From positions 2,976,001 through 3,040,000 of the forward strand of contig NZ_CP115483.1 of assembly GCF_027627455.1 (NCBI RefSeq): a stretch of 64,000 nt of DNA. The letters are read 5' to 3'. The position numbers and the translations under genes are program-made. This stretch comes from Sphingobacterium sp. SYP-B4668. Its GTDB lineage: Bacteria; Bacteroidota; Bacteroidia; Sphingobacteriales; Sphingobacteriaceae. Below the pieces are notes generated by a model, which saw nothing but the letters and a program-made list of their open reading frames with translations, did not search any database and had not been told where the DNA came from. Below are positions 9,074-17,991 of the stretch, in pieces (the stretch's first letter is position 1; each line of letters begins with the position of its first letter).

Positions 9074-9928
9074 ATGAAACCCCAACTTCTGACGATAGAC
9101 GCGCCCTCGGCCTCGGCTTTTTCGGTCAGACAAGACATACAGCCCCAACAACATAACAATTGGCATTATCACGAAGAGCTAGAGCTCATCCATATTGCTA
9201 AAGGTACAGGTACACAGTTGGTGGGAGACAGTATCAGTAACTTCGAAAACGACTCACTTTTCTTAATAGGGTCCAATCTCCCCCACTACTGGCTTTTTGA
9301 CGAGCGATTTTTACAAAACAATGCAGATATCAGAGTGGCCCACTTCAAGGAGAACTGCTTTGGACATGGTTTTTTCAATCTGGCTGAAAACAAAAAAATT
9401 AGAGAACTCTTTATCAAAGCCAAAAGAGGAATGCAAATATACGGACAGGCAAAATCAACCGTAAAAGACATATTGGAAAGGATGGTGTTAGTTTCCGGAA
9501 CTCAGAAAATCATCCTTTTATTAGAAGTTTTGGATATCCTATCTAAAAATGAACAGATCGAAAAACTAACAAGTCCAACATATGTAGCGGATAATCAGGA
9601 GCTAGATTATGACCGACTGAACTCCATCATCACATACGCCACTTTACATTTCAAGAACAAGATAGCACTGAAGGAGTTGGCTGATGTCATAGGCATGACG
9701 GAAAATTCGTTCTGTAGGTTTTTTAAAACAAAAACTGGAAAGACTCCAATTGAATTTATTACCGAATTGAGAGTAGGACATGCTGTCAAACTTTTACTGG
9801 AATCAAGCACACCTATCAAGCAGATTTGCTTCGAATCCGGCTTTCAGAATTTTGTATCCTTTCACAAAGCTTTCAAGAGAATAAAGGGTGCTCCACCCTT
9901 GGTTTATCAAAAAAGTATACAAAAATAG
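9074..9928 (+). CDS. AraC-family transcriptional regulator of the fucose operon
   Basis: One-component sugar-responsive regulator, 284 residues from the ATG at 9074 (MKPQLLTIDA). An alternative in-frame start at 9026 would add 16 atypical residues. The N-terminal half is a cupin-like effector domain (NWHYHEELELI near residue 30). The C-terminal 100 residues carry two helix-turn-helix motifs, the first around ALKELADVIGMTENSFCRFF and the second around IKQICFESGFQNFVSFHKAF. Its divergent position next to fucP suggests that it activates that operon in response to L-fucose or a pathway intermediate; the inducer is inference. Confidence 0.85.
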   Translation: MKPQLLTIDAPSASAFSVRQDIQPQQHNNWHYHEELELIHIAKGTGTQLVGDSISNFENDSLFLIGSNLPHYWLFDERFLQNNADIRVAHFKENCFGHGFFNLAENKKIRELFIKAKRGMQIYGQAKSTVKDILERMVLVSGTQKIILLLEVLDILSKNEQIEKLTSPTYVADNQELDYDRLNSIITYATLHFKNKIALKELADVIGMTENSFCRFFKTKTGKTPIEFITELRVGHAVKLLLESSTPIKQICFESGFQNFVSFHKAFKRIKGAPPLVYQKSIQK

Positions 9929-9976
9929 GCCGCGACATAAATCACGACCTATCAAACAAACAAACTAATATAAAAT

Positions 9977-12277
9977 CTATTTAGATTCCAAGCTCAGCGA
10001 GAATGGAAGGTCTCCTTTTGCAGTTCCTCTAGAGGTGTTTGGCTTGGGACTCATCTCAAACTTGAGATTGGCTCCTTTAATTAATTCGCTATGGCGAATA
10101 TAATTCTTTGTATAGTCCTTACCGTTAAACTTCATGCGTTGGATATACTTATTCTGAGCCGAATTCTGTGGAGCTTGAATAATAATTTTCTTTCCATTCG
10201 AAAGATGCAACGTGGCCTTTTTAAACAATGGGGCTCCTATAATATATTCATCCGTAGCAGGAGTGACAGGGTAGAATCCTAGCGCTGAAAACACGTACCA
10301 AGCCGAGGTTTGTCCATTATCTTCATCTCCGCAATAGCCATCTGGATTTGCAGAATACATCCTATTCATTGTCTCTCTAATCCAGTACTGTGTTTTCCAT
10401 GGTGTACCAATATGTCCATAAAGATAAATCATATGCTGTATAGGCTGATTACCGTGTGCGTACTGGCCCATATTGGCGATTTGCATCTCGCGTATCTCAT
10501 GAATAGGAAATCCATAATAAGAGTCATCAAATATTGGAGGTAAGGCGAAAACAGAATCCAACTTCACTTCCATCGCTTGGTGACCTCCCATCAACTCGGC
10601 CAACCCATTGACATCTTGAAATACTGACCAACTGTAATGCCAACTATTACCTTCGGTAAAAGCATCACCCCATTTAAATGGGTTAAATGGAGATTGAAAA
10701 GACCCATCTTTATTTTTGCCTCGCATAAGTCCGGAGGAAGGATCAAAAAGGTGCTTGTAGTTAAAAGAACGCTTACGATATAAGTCAATGTCATCTTGGC
10801 TTTTATTCAACGATTTAGCCAATTGATAAATGGCAAAATCGTCATAGGCGTACTCCAAGGTACGCGCTGCATTTTCATTTATTTTGACATCATAGGGTAC
10901 ATATCCCAGCGTTTTATAGTACGCTGCTCCCGCTCGACCTACGGCAGTCAAAGGTCCCTCATTATTCGCGCCTTTCAACACCGCTTCGTACAATGTTTCG
11001 ATATCCTCTTGTCCAACACGTACACCTTTAACCCAAGCATCTGCCACTACAGAAGCAGAGTTATTTCCGACCATAATATTTCTAAATCCCGGACTAGCCC
11101 ACTCTGGTAGGAACCCTCCCTCTCGATATGCATTTGCCAATCCCTGCTGCATCTTTTCACTCATTTCGGGATACATTAGATTCAGAAATGGAAAAAGGGC
11201 CCTAAAAGTATCCCAAAAACCTGTGTCTGTAAAGAAATAACCGGGTTTCACCTCCCCTGTATAAGGGCTGTAGTGAACAATATCACCTTTGGCATCAACC
11301 TCATGAAACATCCTTGGGAATAACAATGAACGATACAAAGATGAATAAAAGGTACGGGCTTGGTCGATACTTCCTCCTTCGATTTCAATCCGCCCCAGTA
11401 CTTCATTCCATTTTTTCTCACCACTAGCGACTTGCTGGTCAAATGTCAATCCGTTCAATTCCTGAAGGTTAAGCTCGGCTTGAGCGGGGCTGATAAAGGA
11501 AGAGGCAACCTTAAGGTGTACTTGTTCGCCTCTATTAGCAATGTGAAAACTCACGATAGCGCCGACATGGTCAGCCTGAATCTTATATCGACCATCTTTC
11601 ATCAGGGAGTCTGCAAAAGTGCTAATCCCCGCGAAAGGTCTATCAAAAGTTAGGACAAAATAATTCTTAAAATTATCTGGGACGCCGCTACTATTCTTAG
11701 TTGAATAGCCTACAATCTTGTTTTCAGAAGGAATTACTTCTACATACGAGCCTTTATCGAAAGCGTCAATAAGGATATGTGCTTGATCGGTTTTCGGAAA
11801 TGTAAATCTAAAATACGCAGCTCGATCCGTAGGTGTTAACTCCGTTTTAACGTCGAAATCGGCTAAATAAACCTCATAATAGTGAGGCTTAGCAATTTCT
11901 GCTTTATGTGAAAACCAACTCGACCGTTTGTCTTGATCAAAAGTCTTCACTCCTACCATAGGCATGATTGAAAACTGGCCATAATCATTCATCCAAGGTG
12001 ATGGCTGATGGGTCTGTTTAAATCCTCTAATCTTATCAGCTGTATACGTATACATCCAGCCGTCTCCCATCTTGCCAGTTTGTGGACTCCAAAAATTCAT
12101 ACCCCAAGGCATTGCAATTGCTGGATATGTATTGCCATTTGATAATGTATATGTTGATTGTGTGCCTATTAAGGGATTCACAAAATCTACAGGATTACTG
12201 ACCTTGCCTATTTCTTGAGCAGAGCTAAAAGATACACATAGACAAAGTAAAATCGCAGCGATGTAATTTCTTTTCAT
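9977..12277 (-). CDS. GH92 alpha-1,2-mannosidase
   Basis: Calcium-dependent inverting exo-alpha-mannosidase of glycoside hydrolase family 92, acting on mannose-containing glycans. The 766-residue protein has a signal peptide (about 1-20, ending SSAQ) and so should be periplasmic or surface-located. GH92 signatures are visible: VNPLIGT near residue 33, NTYPAIAMPWGM near 50, a GFLPEWA segment near 397, and the C-terminal GDEDNGQTSAWYVFSALGFY near residue 658. It converges with the AraC gene (48 bp between stops) and lies next to the fucose operon; together they suggest use of fucosylated, mannose-rich glycans, though no fucosidase gene is in the window. Confidence 0.92.
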   Translation of the reverse strand: MKRNYIAAILLCLCVSFSSAQEIGKVSNPVDFVNPLIGTQSTYTLSNGNTYPAIAMPWGMNFWSPQTGKMGDGWMYTYTADKIRGFKQTHQPSPWMNDYGQFSIMPMVGVKTFDQDKRSSWFSHKAEIAKPHYYEVYLADFDVKTELTPTDRAAYFRFTFPKTDQAHILIDAFDKGSYVEVIPSENKIVGYSTKNSSGVPDNFKNYFVLTFDRPFAGISTFADSLMKDGRYKIQADHVGAIVSFHIANRGEQVHLKVASSFISPAQAELNLQELNGLTFDQQVASGEKKWNEVLGRIEIEGGSIDQARTFYSSLYRSLLFPRMFHEVDAKGDIVHYSPYTGEVKPGYFFTDTGFWDTFRALFPFLNLMYPEMSEKMQQGLANAYREGGFLPEWASPGFRNIMVGNNSASVVADAWVKGVRVGQEDIETLYEAVLKGANNEGPLTAVGRAGAAYYKTLGYVPYDVKINENAARTLEYAYDDFAIYQLAKSLNKSQDDIDLYRKRSFNYKHLFDPSSGLMRGKNKDGSFQSPFNPFKWGDAFTEGNSWHYSWSVFQDVNGLAELMGGHQAMEVKLDSVFALPPIFDDSYYGFPIHEIREMQIANMGQYAHGNQPIQHMIYLYGHIGTPWKTQYWIRETMNRMYSANPDGYCGDEDNGQTSAWYVFSALGFYPVTPATDEYIIGAPLFKKATLHLSNGKKIIIQAPQNSAQNKYIQRMKFNGKDYTKNYIRHSELIKGANLKFEMSPKPNTSRGTAKGDLPFSLSLESK

Positions 12278-12359
12278 AACTAACCAATGGTATATTGGGT
12301 TCTAAAATAGAAAAAAAAATCGAATTCGAACATGCTAAAAGTATTTAGCAAACATTTTG

Positions 12360-13340
12360 TTAAACAGAAACTCGAAGAACTAATTTGCCATACAAAGCCC
12401 CACTTTCCATCTGTCGATGGGCTTTTGCCGCTTCAGACAATAAGAAGATTTCACTAATTCGGGGGACAAAACGTCCATCATTGATAAATGGAAACACATA
12501 ATGTTGGATATCCTTAGCCAGTGTATGTTTAAATCCAATATCACGACTACGTAAGGTACTACCTGTTACCGTTAATCTCTTTTGCATCACTTTCAATACA
12601 TTTAACTCGACTCTGCCCCCCAAAGTAGCATTGATATAAACTAGGCGTCCGTCTGTATTTAACAGATTAATGTTCTTCTCAAAATAAGGCCCACCAATAC
12701 TATCCAATATCACATCTATTCCCTGAGCACCAAATACAGACTCAAAATCCTCTTGTTTATAGTTAATGGCCCGAGTAGCACCTAGCGATTCGCAAAACCG
12801 ACATTTATCTGTATCTCCAGCAGTCGCGTAAACAATACTCCCCCAAGCACTTGCCAGTTGTATAGCGCAACTTCCTATCCCACCTGAACCGCCATGGATT
12901 AATACTTTTTCACCTGGCTGTAATCTTCCGCGTTGGAATAGATTATGCCATACTGTAAAGACAGTCTCAGGTATTGCTGCAGCTTCCTCCCAAGTGAGTT
13001 CTCTCGGCTTAGCAAGACAACTTCCCTCATCTACCTGTACATATTCTGCATATCCACCACCCGCCACCAATGCTATTACCTCATCTCCCACCTTCCACAT
13101 AGAAGTCTTCGTCCCAAGCTCGACAATCACTCCCGCCACTTCTAGGCCAGGAATATCTGCGACCACTCCATCTGGAGCAGGGTAATTTCCCTTCCGCTGG
13201 AATATATCTGGTCTATTGACGCCAGCAGTCCGTACTTCTATGAGTACTTCATATTCTCCTAGAGTAGGGATTGCTCTATCAACGATATGGAGCACCTCTG
13301 GTCCACCAAATTCAGAAATGACAATTGCTTTCATATTCAT
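12360..13340 (-). CDS. Quinone oxidoreductase-like medium-chain dehydrogenase (zinc-independent)
   Basis: NADPH-dependent quinone oxidoreductase of the MDR superfamily, PIG3/QOR-like, 326 residues. The N-terminal GroES-like domain has the GVNRPDIFQRKGNYP pattern near residue 40 and the Rossmann domain has HGGSGGIGSCAIQLA near residue 149. Cysteines for catalytic zinc are not seen at the usual places, which fits the quinone reductase branch. The start may be the first or the third codon (both Met). It is 82 bp upstream of the GH92 gene in the same direction, with no evident functional link. Likely role: reduction of quinones or electrophilic enones. Confidence 0.85.
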   Translation of the reverse strand: MNMKAIVISEFGGPEVLHIVDRAIPTLGEYEVLIEVRTAGVNRPDIFQRKGNYPAPDGVVADIPGLEVAGVIVELGTKTSMWKVGDEVIALVAGGGYAEYVQVDEGSCLAKPRELTWEEAAAIPETVFTVWHNLFQRGRLQPGEKVLIHGGSGGIGSCAIQLASAWGSIVYATAGDTDKCRFCESLGATRAINYKQEDFESVFGAQGIDVILDSIGGPYFEKNINLLNTDGRLVYINATLGGRVELNVLKVMQKRLTVTGSTLRSRDIGFKHTLAKDIQHYVFPFINDGRFVPRISEIFLLSEAAKAHRQMESGALYGKLVLRVSV

Positions 13341-13403
13341 CTATATTTACAAACACAACTTCCTTCTATTTATCGCTCGATGCCTCCCGCTCGACAAACA
13401 GAT

Positions 13404-16145
13404 CTATGACTTTTTCGGATACTTTTGTAGGCGTAGATTAAGCGAAACCATAAAGTAACGAGCTAACCGATTGTTTCGGATGTCCAAAATATCATTACCA
13501 ATAATCTCACGGGAAATACCAGTATTTTGATTCAACAAATCAAACCCTTGCAATCTCAACATGGCCAACTTATTAGGCAGAAAAGTATATTCAATGTATG
13601 AATTAATGACAGTGGGATTAACATTCATGGTACTACCTCTATAACCATCATTGAATCTTTGTGAAAGCTCCACGCCCAGAGTCATATGCTCCGTGCAATA
13701 TATCTTATTCCCCAAACTAAGGACAAAGGAGTGTGCCGTAATCGAATTCTCAAAGGGCCATTTGTACTTCGCTGAATTTAGCATATAATTACCATTAAAT
13801 TCGGACTCGATTACATCATCCAACGTATAGCGGAGCTGTAAAGATTGTGAATAGATAAACTGTCTGTTGGTAATCCGACTTTCATTAATCTGCGAGACAT
13901 TGTTGTAAAAATCACCGTTACCATTGATATTCAACTGAAAATAATCTGAAATGAAAGGAGTAGAAAACAGATAATAGGACCTCACATCATAATATCCTGG
14001 CATATTCAAATAAGTCGTCTGTTGTACGGTAGAGTTGGCGGTGGCCGTTCGATCGGTCACAATCTTATTCTGTACAAAATTGTAAGCTAAATTAGCTTCG
14101 AAATATTGCCCCCTTGAGACAATTGATTTTCTAAAACGCGTGGATATCCTATTGGCAAATTCAGCCTTTAATTCAGGATTTCCAGTGACTATATTTTGCG
14201 AGTTGGAGATATCTCGAACAGGCTGTATTTGGTGAAAGCTTGGTTGATTATTTTTACCCAGATAATCGACCGAAAAATCTGCTTGATCGTTAATCTTCCA
14301 CTTAAAACCTGCTGTTGGAATCAAGTTCACATTATTATAAGTGTAGAGCTCATTCTCCGCATACAATCTACCCGATATCTCTAATGGCTGTACTCCAAAC
14401 CCCACATTATATTTATACCTCTTATCTTTAGAATCATATTGATAATTAATCGCTGTCTGATTGCTCCGAAAATTATAATTATAGTTTAGTCCCAAGGAGT
14501 CGATAAAGACCATGTGTCCCAAAAGTTTCGAACGCTCAAGGTCCTCAACCCGTCTATTCGCGTCAATATCATTGCGCTCGAAGTCGTAAGTGACCTCCAA
14601 AGAGCTTTGTTTATTGATGGGTTCGATATAAGACCCGCTCAACTTATATGAACGGTTTTCATTAATTGCTTCGATATATTGTCGCTGAAGAAAAAATGAA
14701 TAATCATTCTTTTTCAACTCATCTAGTATCACGTATCGATCCTCAGCCTGTTCCACTTTATCGCCAGAACCTATCGAAGCCCTTAAATTAAAAACTAGTT
14801 TACGACCATCTTTTTTAAAGGCTTTCGAGTATAGTGCCTCCACATCCAAATTGGGGGTCATATTTTTTGATATGGATGAATAACTTCCATCATTGGTAGT
14901 TGTATTACTCTTAAGCCTCTTTTCCCTATAATTGTTGATGTACGTACGACTATAGGTAAAAATTGGTTCTACCTTGAGCACATCATGATTCTTAAACTTG
15001 GTATCAAAATTCAATAACAACCGATGATTGAAATCCTTGGTCTCTACCTGATAGTCTTCTTGGTTAAATATGGATGCATTTCCGTAGACGGATTGCAATA
15101 CCGAATTGCCCACTGTTAGATTTTGCCGCTTGGTAAATGCATATTGCCCATTTACTGTTGTATTTTTGAAAAGATTGTCCGAAAAACTTGCGCCTATTGA
15201 ACTCGTAGTATTCAATCCGTCAGATGGCTCTGCAAAATCTGCCAACTCACCCATGTTACGCTCGCGGTTTCCGCCATTCGGAGACCCAAAGGAAAACAGG
15301 CTTGTATTCGTATTATTTAAAGACCCTACTAGCGAGAACTCTTGACCGTCATTGAAGTTGTTAATCCCTCCACTAAGCAAGTAGCGATCTTCAGATCCAC
15401 CACCTCCAGTAAGTTGACCAAAGACAATCTTTTTCTTATCATCTTTTAACACGATATTCAATACTTTCTCAGATTCACTACCTTGTGTACCCTTGGCACT
15501 ATGGTATTCACCATACGAATCAATAACCTGCAAATACTTTATAAAATCTACAGGTAGATTGCGTGTAGCTGTCAGCACATCTCCACCAAAAAATTTTCGA
15601 CCGTCTACTTGGACAGATGAAATCGGTTGACCAAAAGCATATACAGAACCGTCTCGAGACACCTGTATATTTGGCAGTTGTTTGAGTGCATCCTCTAGAA
15701 GCAAACGTCGATTAAAGCTAAATGCGTTCATATTGTATTGAACCGTATCCTGCTTAAATATCACAGGGACGGTCTTCACGACTAATACCTCCTTCAGTAA
15801 TTCTGACTGGGGTGAAAGTACCACTACTGGCAAAGAAGATTTAGAAAGCACTTCCGAGGCCGAATAGGTCTTTTCTAAAATTTTATAGCTCAACAACGTA
15901 TAAGTAATTCGGATTTGTCCAAGTGATACATCAGAGAACATATACCTACCATTCGCTGATGAAGCCTGATTAAATGTACCATCTGGTGAGGTAAGACGCA
16001 CACTAACACCCTTAAGTGGTACACCTGCGGTGTCCACCACAGCGCCCTCAATGGTTATCTTTTTCGACTGTCCTCGTGCAGTATGAGAAATGATAACCAA
16101 AGAAAGCATGATAAAACAATATAGCTGAAAGCGACGTGTAGCCAA
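13404..16145 (-). CDS. Outer-membrane beta-barrel protein with carboxypeptidase-regulatory-like N-terminal domain
   Basis: Large TonB-dependent-receptor-like outer membrane protein, 913 residues. In order: signal peptide (about 1-26), a carboxypeptidase-regulatory-like beta-sandwich (about 30-110, with VVDTAGVPLKGVSVRL), a plug-like region (about 120-230, DALKQLPNIQVSRDG), then a long barrel rich in alternating aromatic and polar residues. It matches the Bacteroidota outer-membrane beta-barrel family that lacks a paired SusD; no susD homologue is adjacent. Ligand is unknown. Its promoter should lie in the gap between 16145 and the ferritin stop at 16309. Confidence 0.85.
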   Translation of the reverse strand: MATRRFQLYCFIMLSLVIISHTARGQSKKITIEGAVVDTAGVPLKGVSVRLTSPDGTFNQASSANGRYMFSDVSLGQIRITYTLLSYKILEKTYSASEVLSKSSLPVVVLSPQSELLKEVLVVKTVPVIFKQDTVQYNMNAFSFNRRLLLEDALKQLPNIQVSRDGSVYAFGQPISSVQVDGRKFFGGDVLTATRNLPVDFIKYLQVIDSYGEYHSAKGTQGSESEKVLNIVLKDDKKKIVFGQLTGGGGSEDRYLLSGGINNFNDGQEFSLVGSLNNTNTSLFSFGSPNGGNRERNMGELADFAEPSDGLNTTSSIGASFSDNLFKNTTVNGQYAFTKRQNLTVGNSVLQSVYGNASIFNQEDYQVETKDFNHRLLLNFDTKFKNHDVLKVEPIFTYSRTYINNYREKRLKSNTTTNDGSYSSISKNMTPNLDVEALYSKAFKKDGRKLVFNLRASIGSGDKVEQAEDRYVILDELKKNDYSFFLQRQYIEAINENRSYKLSGSYIEPINKQSSLEVTYDFERNDIDANRRVEDLERSKLLGHMVFIDSLGLNYNYNFRSNQTAINYQYDSKDKRYKYNVGFGVQPLEISGRLYAENELYTYNNVNLIPTAGFKWKINDQADFSVDYLGKNNQPSFHQIQPVRDISNSQNIVTGNPELKAEFANRISTRFRKSIVSRGQYFEANLAYNFVQNKIVTDRTATANSTVQQTTYLNMPGYYDVRSYYLFSTPFISDYFQLNINGNGDFYNNVSQINESRITNRQFIYSQSLQLRYTLDDVIESEFNGNYMLNSAKYKWPFENSITAHSFVLSLGNKIYCTEHMTLGVELSQRFNDGYRGSTMNVNPTVINSYIEYTFLPNKLAMLRLQGFDLLNQNTGISREIIGNDILDIRNNRLARYFMVSLNLRLQKYPKKS

Positions 16146-16244
16146 GCTTCTATCAATTAAGAGTTACTTTTGTCAAGATAGAAAAAATTACGCATAATAT
16201 TTCCCTACAAATAAAAAAACGTACGTTAACAGGTTTATAATATA

Positions 16245-16280
16245 AAAAGCGGGCTAATTTTTAAAAAAAATTAACCCGCC
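16245..16280 (-). terminator. Terminator downstream of ferritin gene
   Basis: Arms GCGGG (from 16249) and CCCGC (to 16278) flank a pairing TAATTT/AAATTA extension. Read leftward, the hairpin is followed by TTTTTA. It is placed about 30 bp after the ferritin stop. Confidence 0.75.
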
Positions 16281-16308
16281 TTCAATATGCGTTAATGTTG
16301 TTCGTAGA

Positions 16309-16836
16309 CTATTCGCCTTTGAATGCGACTTTATTAACGTGTTTGTCAATTTCCCAGCGTCCTGTACCTTCTTCACCGATGACATCAAACATGTCCAATA
16401 TACGTCTAGCAACATATTCTTCTTCCACTTGCTCTTCCAAGAACCATTGAACAAAATTGAAGGTCACGTAGTCCTTAGCCTTCATACATCTATCGGCAAT
16501 GTTATTAAATTGTTCAGTAACAAACATCTCTTGCTCCAAGGTCTGCTCAAATACACTTCTGAAGGATTCGAAGTCAACAGGGATACCTGTGATCTCCGGA
16601 GATATAGCACGACCGCCTCTATTATTAATATAATTAAACAACTTCAACATGTGCTCACGCTCTTCATTTGATTGTTTTGCGAAGAAATCAGCACTGAAGT
16701 CCAGACCTTGTTCGTCACACCATGAAGACATTGCCAAATACAATGATGACGAGTGCGCTTCTACTTTAATCTGAGCATTCAATATATCCTCAATCTCCTT
16801 TGTTAGGGATGATTTTAATTTCAATAAATCTTTCAT
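16309..16836 (-). CDS. ftnA: Non-haem bacterial ferritin
   Basis: Iron-storage ferritin forming a 24-subunit cytosolic shell that oxidises Fe(II) and stores Fe(III). The 175-residue protein has the four-helix ferritin pattern. Putative ferroxidase ligands are Glu26 (KVEAHSSSLY) and the EEREH segment (Glu59 to His62), with further glutamates in a QWFLEEQVEEEYV helix near residue 131. A MSSWCDEQGL segment is typical of FtnA-type proteins. It is monocistronic, with its own hairpin terminator and a Bacteroidota -7 box about 85 bp upstream. Confident assignment. Confidence 0.93.
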   Translation of the reverse strand: MKDLLKLKSSLTKEIEDILNAQIKVEAHSSSLYLAMSSWCDEQGLDFSADFFAKQSNEEREHMLKLFNYINNRGGRAISPEITGIPVDFESFRSVFEQTLEQEMFVTEQFNNIADRCMKAKDYVTFNFVQWFLEEQVEEEYVARRILDMFDVIGEEGTGRWEIDKHVNKVAFKGE

Positions 16837-16916
16837 ATCAATTTTCCGTTAAGGTGTTTAATATTCTATACTTTAAAACATAGAAACAGGTGAATTGTTT
16901 CACCGCTTCCGTAATA

Positions 16917-16924
16917 CAAAGATA
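16917..16924 (-). promoter_or_regulatory. Putative -7 box upstream of ferritin gene
   Basis: On the minus strand this reads TATCTTTG, matching the Bacteroidota -7 consensus TANNTTTG, about 80 bp upstream of the ferritin start. I see no good TTG -33 element at the expected spacing, so the call is tentative. Confidence 0.4.
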
Positions 16925-17029
16925 AGACGGAGAGTGGATAACTCGCTATAAAATATGCAATACGAATTAAGTCTAAATTAGAGATTTTAGAGGTAAGTAG
17001 TTTAGAATCAGTATAATTTAAAGAAAGTT

Positions 17030-17407
17030 TTAACTAACAAAAACAGGAGCAGGACATCTCTTCAGGCACGAATTAACAACACCATTTAATTCAATCATAA
17101 ATCGAGCCCCACGAAGCAGCTCTCTTAGATTGAGAACATCAGCGACAGACAACACAAAACATCGCTCCGAACGGAAGGGCATAATTACCTCATAGTCGAA
17201 TGACCTTGATGCATCATTAAGCATCGCATCAATATCAATACCTTCAATACGTTTTTTAAAATTAAAAAAGTCGGCTACTTTAAAAGCTGAGGTTTGGCCC
17301 TGAAAATCCAACCAATAACAATTTTGACGGCTACACTGATACACTGCCCCGTGTGCAGTCACGAATACTTCTTCTACCTGTGCTAGAGGGCAAATCATTT
17401 TATCCAT
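17030..17407 (-). CDS. Small protein of unknown function, cysteine-containing (DUF6686-like)
   Basis: A 125-residue soluble protein without signal peptide or membrane segment. Cysteines occur at the N-terminus (MICPLAQ, VYQCSRQNC) and the C-terminus (NSCLKRCPAP), which could bind metal. I recognise it only as resembling a conserved Bacteroidota family of unknown function (DUF6686-like, low certainty). It is isolated: 193 bp from ferritin and over 200 bp from hpf, all leftward. No function is proposed. Confidence 0.7.
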   Translation of the reverse strand: MDKMICPLAQVEEVFVTAHGAVYQCSRQNCYWLDFQGQTSAFKVADFFNFKKRIEGIDIDAMLNDASRSFDYEVIMPFRSERCFVLSVADVLNLRELLRGARFMIELNGVVNSCLKRCPAPVFVS

Positions 17408-17582
17408 TTATTGAGTTGGTTTTATAGCGAGTTCAAATGTTTGTTGTGCGAAGGTAAGAACTATCAAGATTCAATCCAAATAAAATCAAAATTATTTCGA
17501 TTAATTCTAAATAGTTTTAAACGCAAGCGCAACTACTTCTTCAAATGACCTGGTGTCGGAATGCAAAATTTGAAAAACAGAA

Positions 17583-17608
17583 AAGGGCCGGCATATAAGC
17601 CGACCCTT
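17583..17608 (-). terminator. Terminator downstream of hpf
   Basis: Arms AAGGGCCGGC and GCCGACCCTT pair with one wobble around an ATATAA loop. Read leftward the hairpin ends in CCCTTTTC. It lies 25 bp after the hpf stop and closes the xerC-hpf unit. Confidence 0.75.
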
Positions 17609-17631
17609 AAAAACTGATCTAATATTTATAT

Positions 17632-17976
17632 CTAAAATTCCTCCTCTTCGGAATTGAGCAACTCTTTATGATTGCTAACCGCAGTTCGCGTTTTGGTCTT
17701 ATGTTTATTTATCTGTCTACGAATTGATTCTACAGTCAGATCCGTAGCCTCTTCGAAGGTCTTGGCCTGCGCCTTAGCAAACAACTGACTTCCGGGTACA
17801 TTTATTTTCAGTTCAACAATTTTATTTGCCTCATCTTCCACGTTTTCCAATCTCAGGTAGCACACCCCTTCGATAATGTTATCTAAAAACTGTTCCAATT
17901 TAGATGTTTTTCTTTTGATGAAATCAACAAGTTTTTGATCAGCATCAAATTTGATGGATTGCACAGTAATGTTCAT
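17632..17976 (-). CDS. hpf: Ribosome hibernation-promoting factor, short HPF/YfiA family
   Basis: Binds the 30S decoding channel and promotes ribosome dimerisation or inactivation in stationary phase. The 114-residue protein has the beta-alpha-beta-beta-beta-alpha arrangement of the short family: MNITVQSIKFDAD at the N-terminus, an EGVCYLRLE strand and a TDLTVESIRRQINKHK C-terminal helix. There is no C-terminal extension of the long type. It starts 15 bp after the xerC stop, and the short gap contains an unusually good Shine-Dalgarno (AAGGAGG) five bases before the ATG. The xerC-hpf pairing is common in Bacteroidota. Confidence 0.9.
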   Translation of the reverse strand: MNITVQSIKFDADQKLVDFIKRKTSKLEQFLDNIIEGVCYLRLENVEDEANKIVELKINVPGSQLFAKAQAKTFEEATDLTVESIRRQINKHKTKTRTAVSNHKELLNSEEEEF

Positions 17977-17978
17977 TT

Positions 17979-17990
17979 TTCCTCCTTTTT
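17979..17990 (-). promoter_or_regulatory. Strong Shine-Dalgarno of hpf
   Basis: The minus strand has a purine-rich AAAAGGAGG run ending about five bases before the hpf ATG. Such sites are rare in Bacteroidota, which usually lack Shine-Dalgarno motifs, and it fixes the start codon. Confidence 0.65.
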
Positions 17991-17991
17991 T

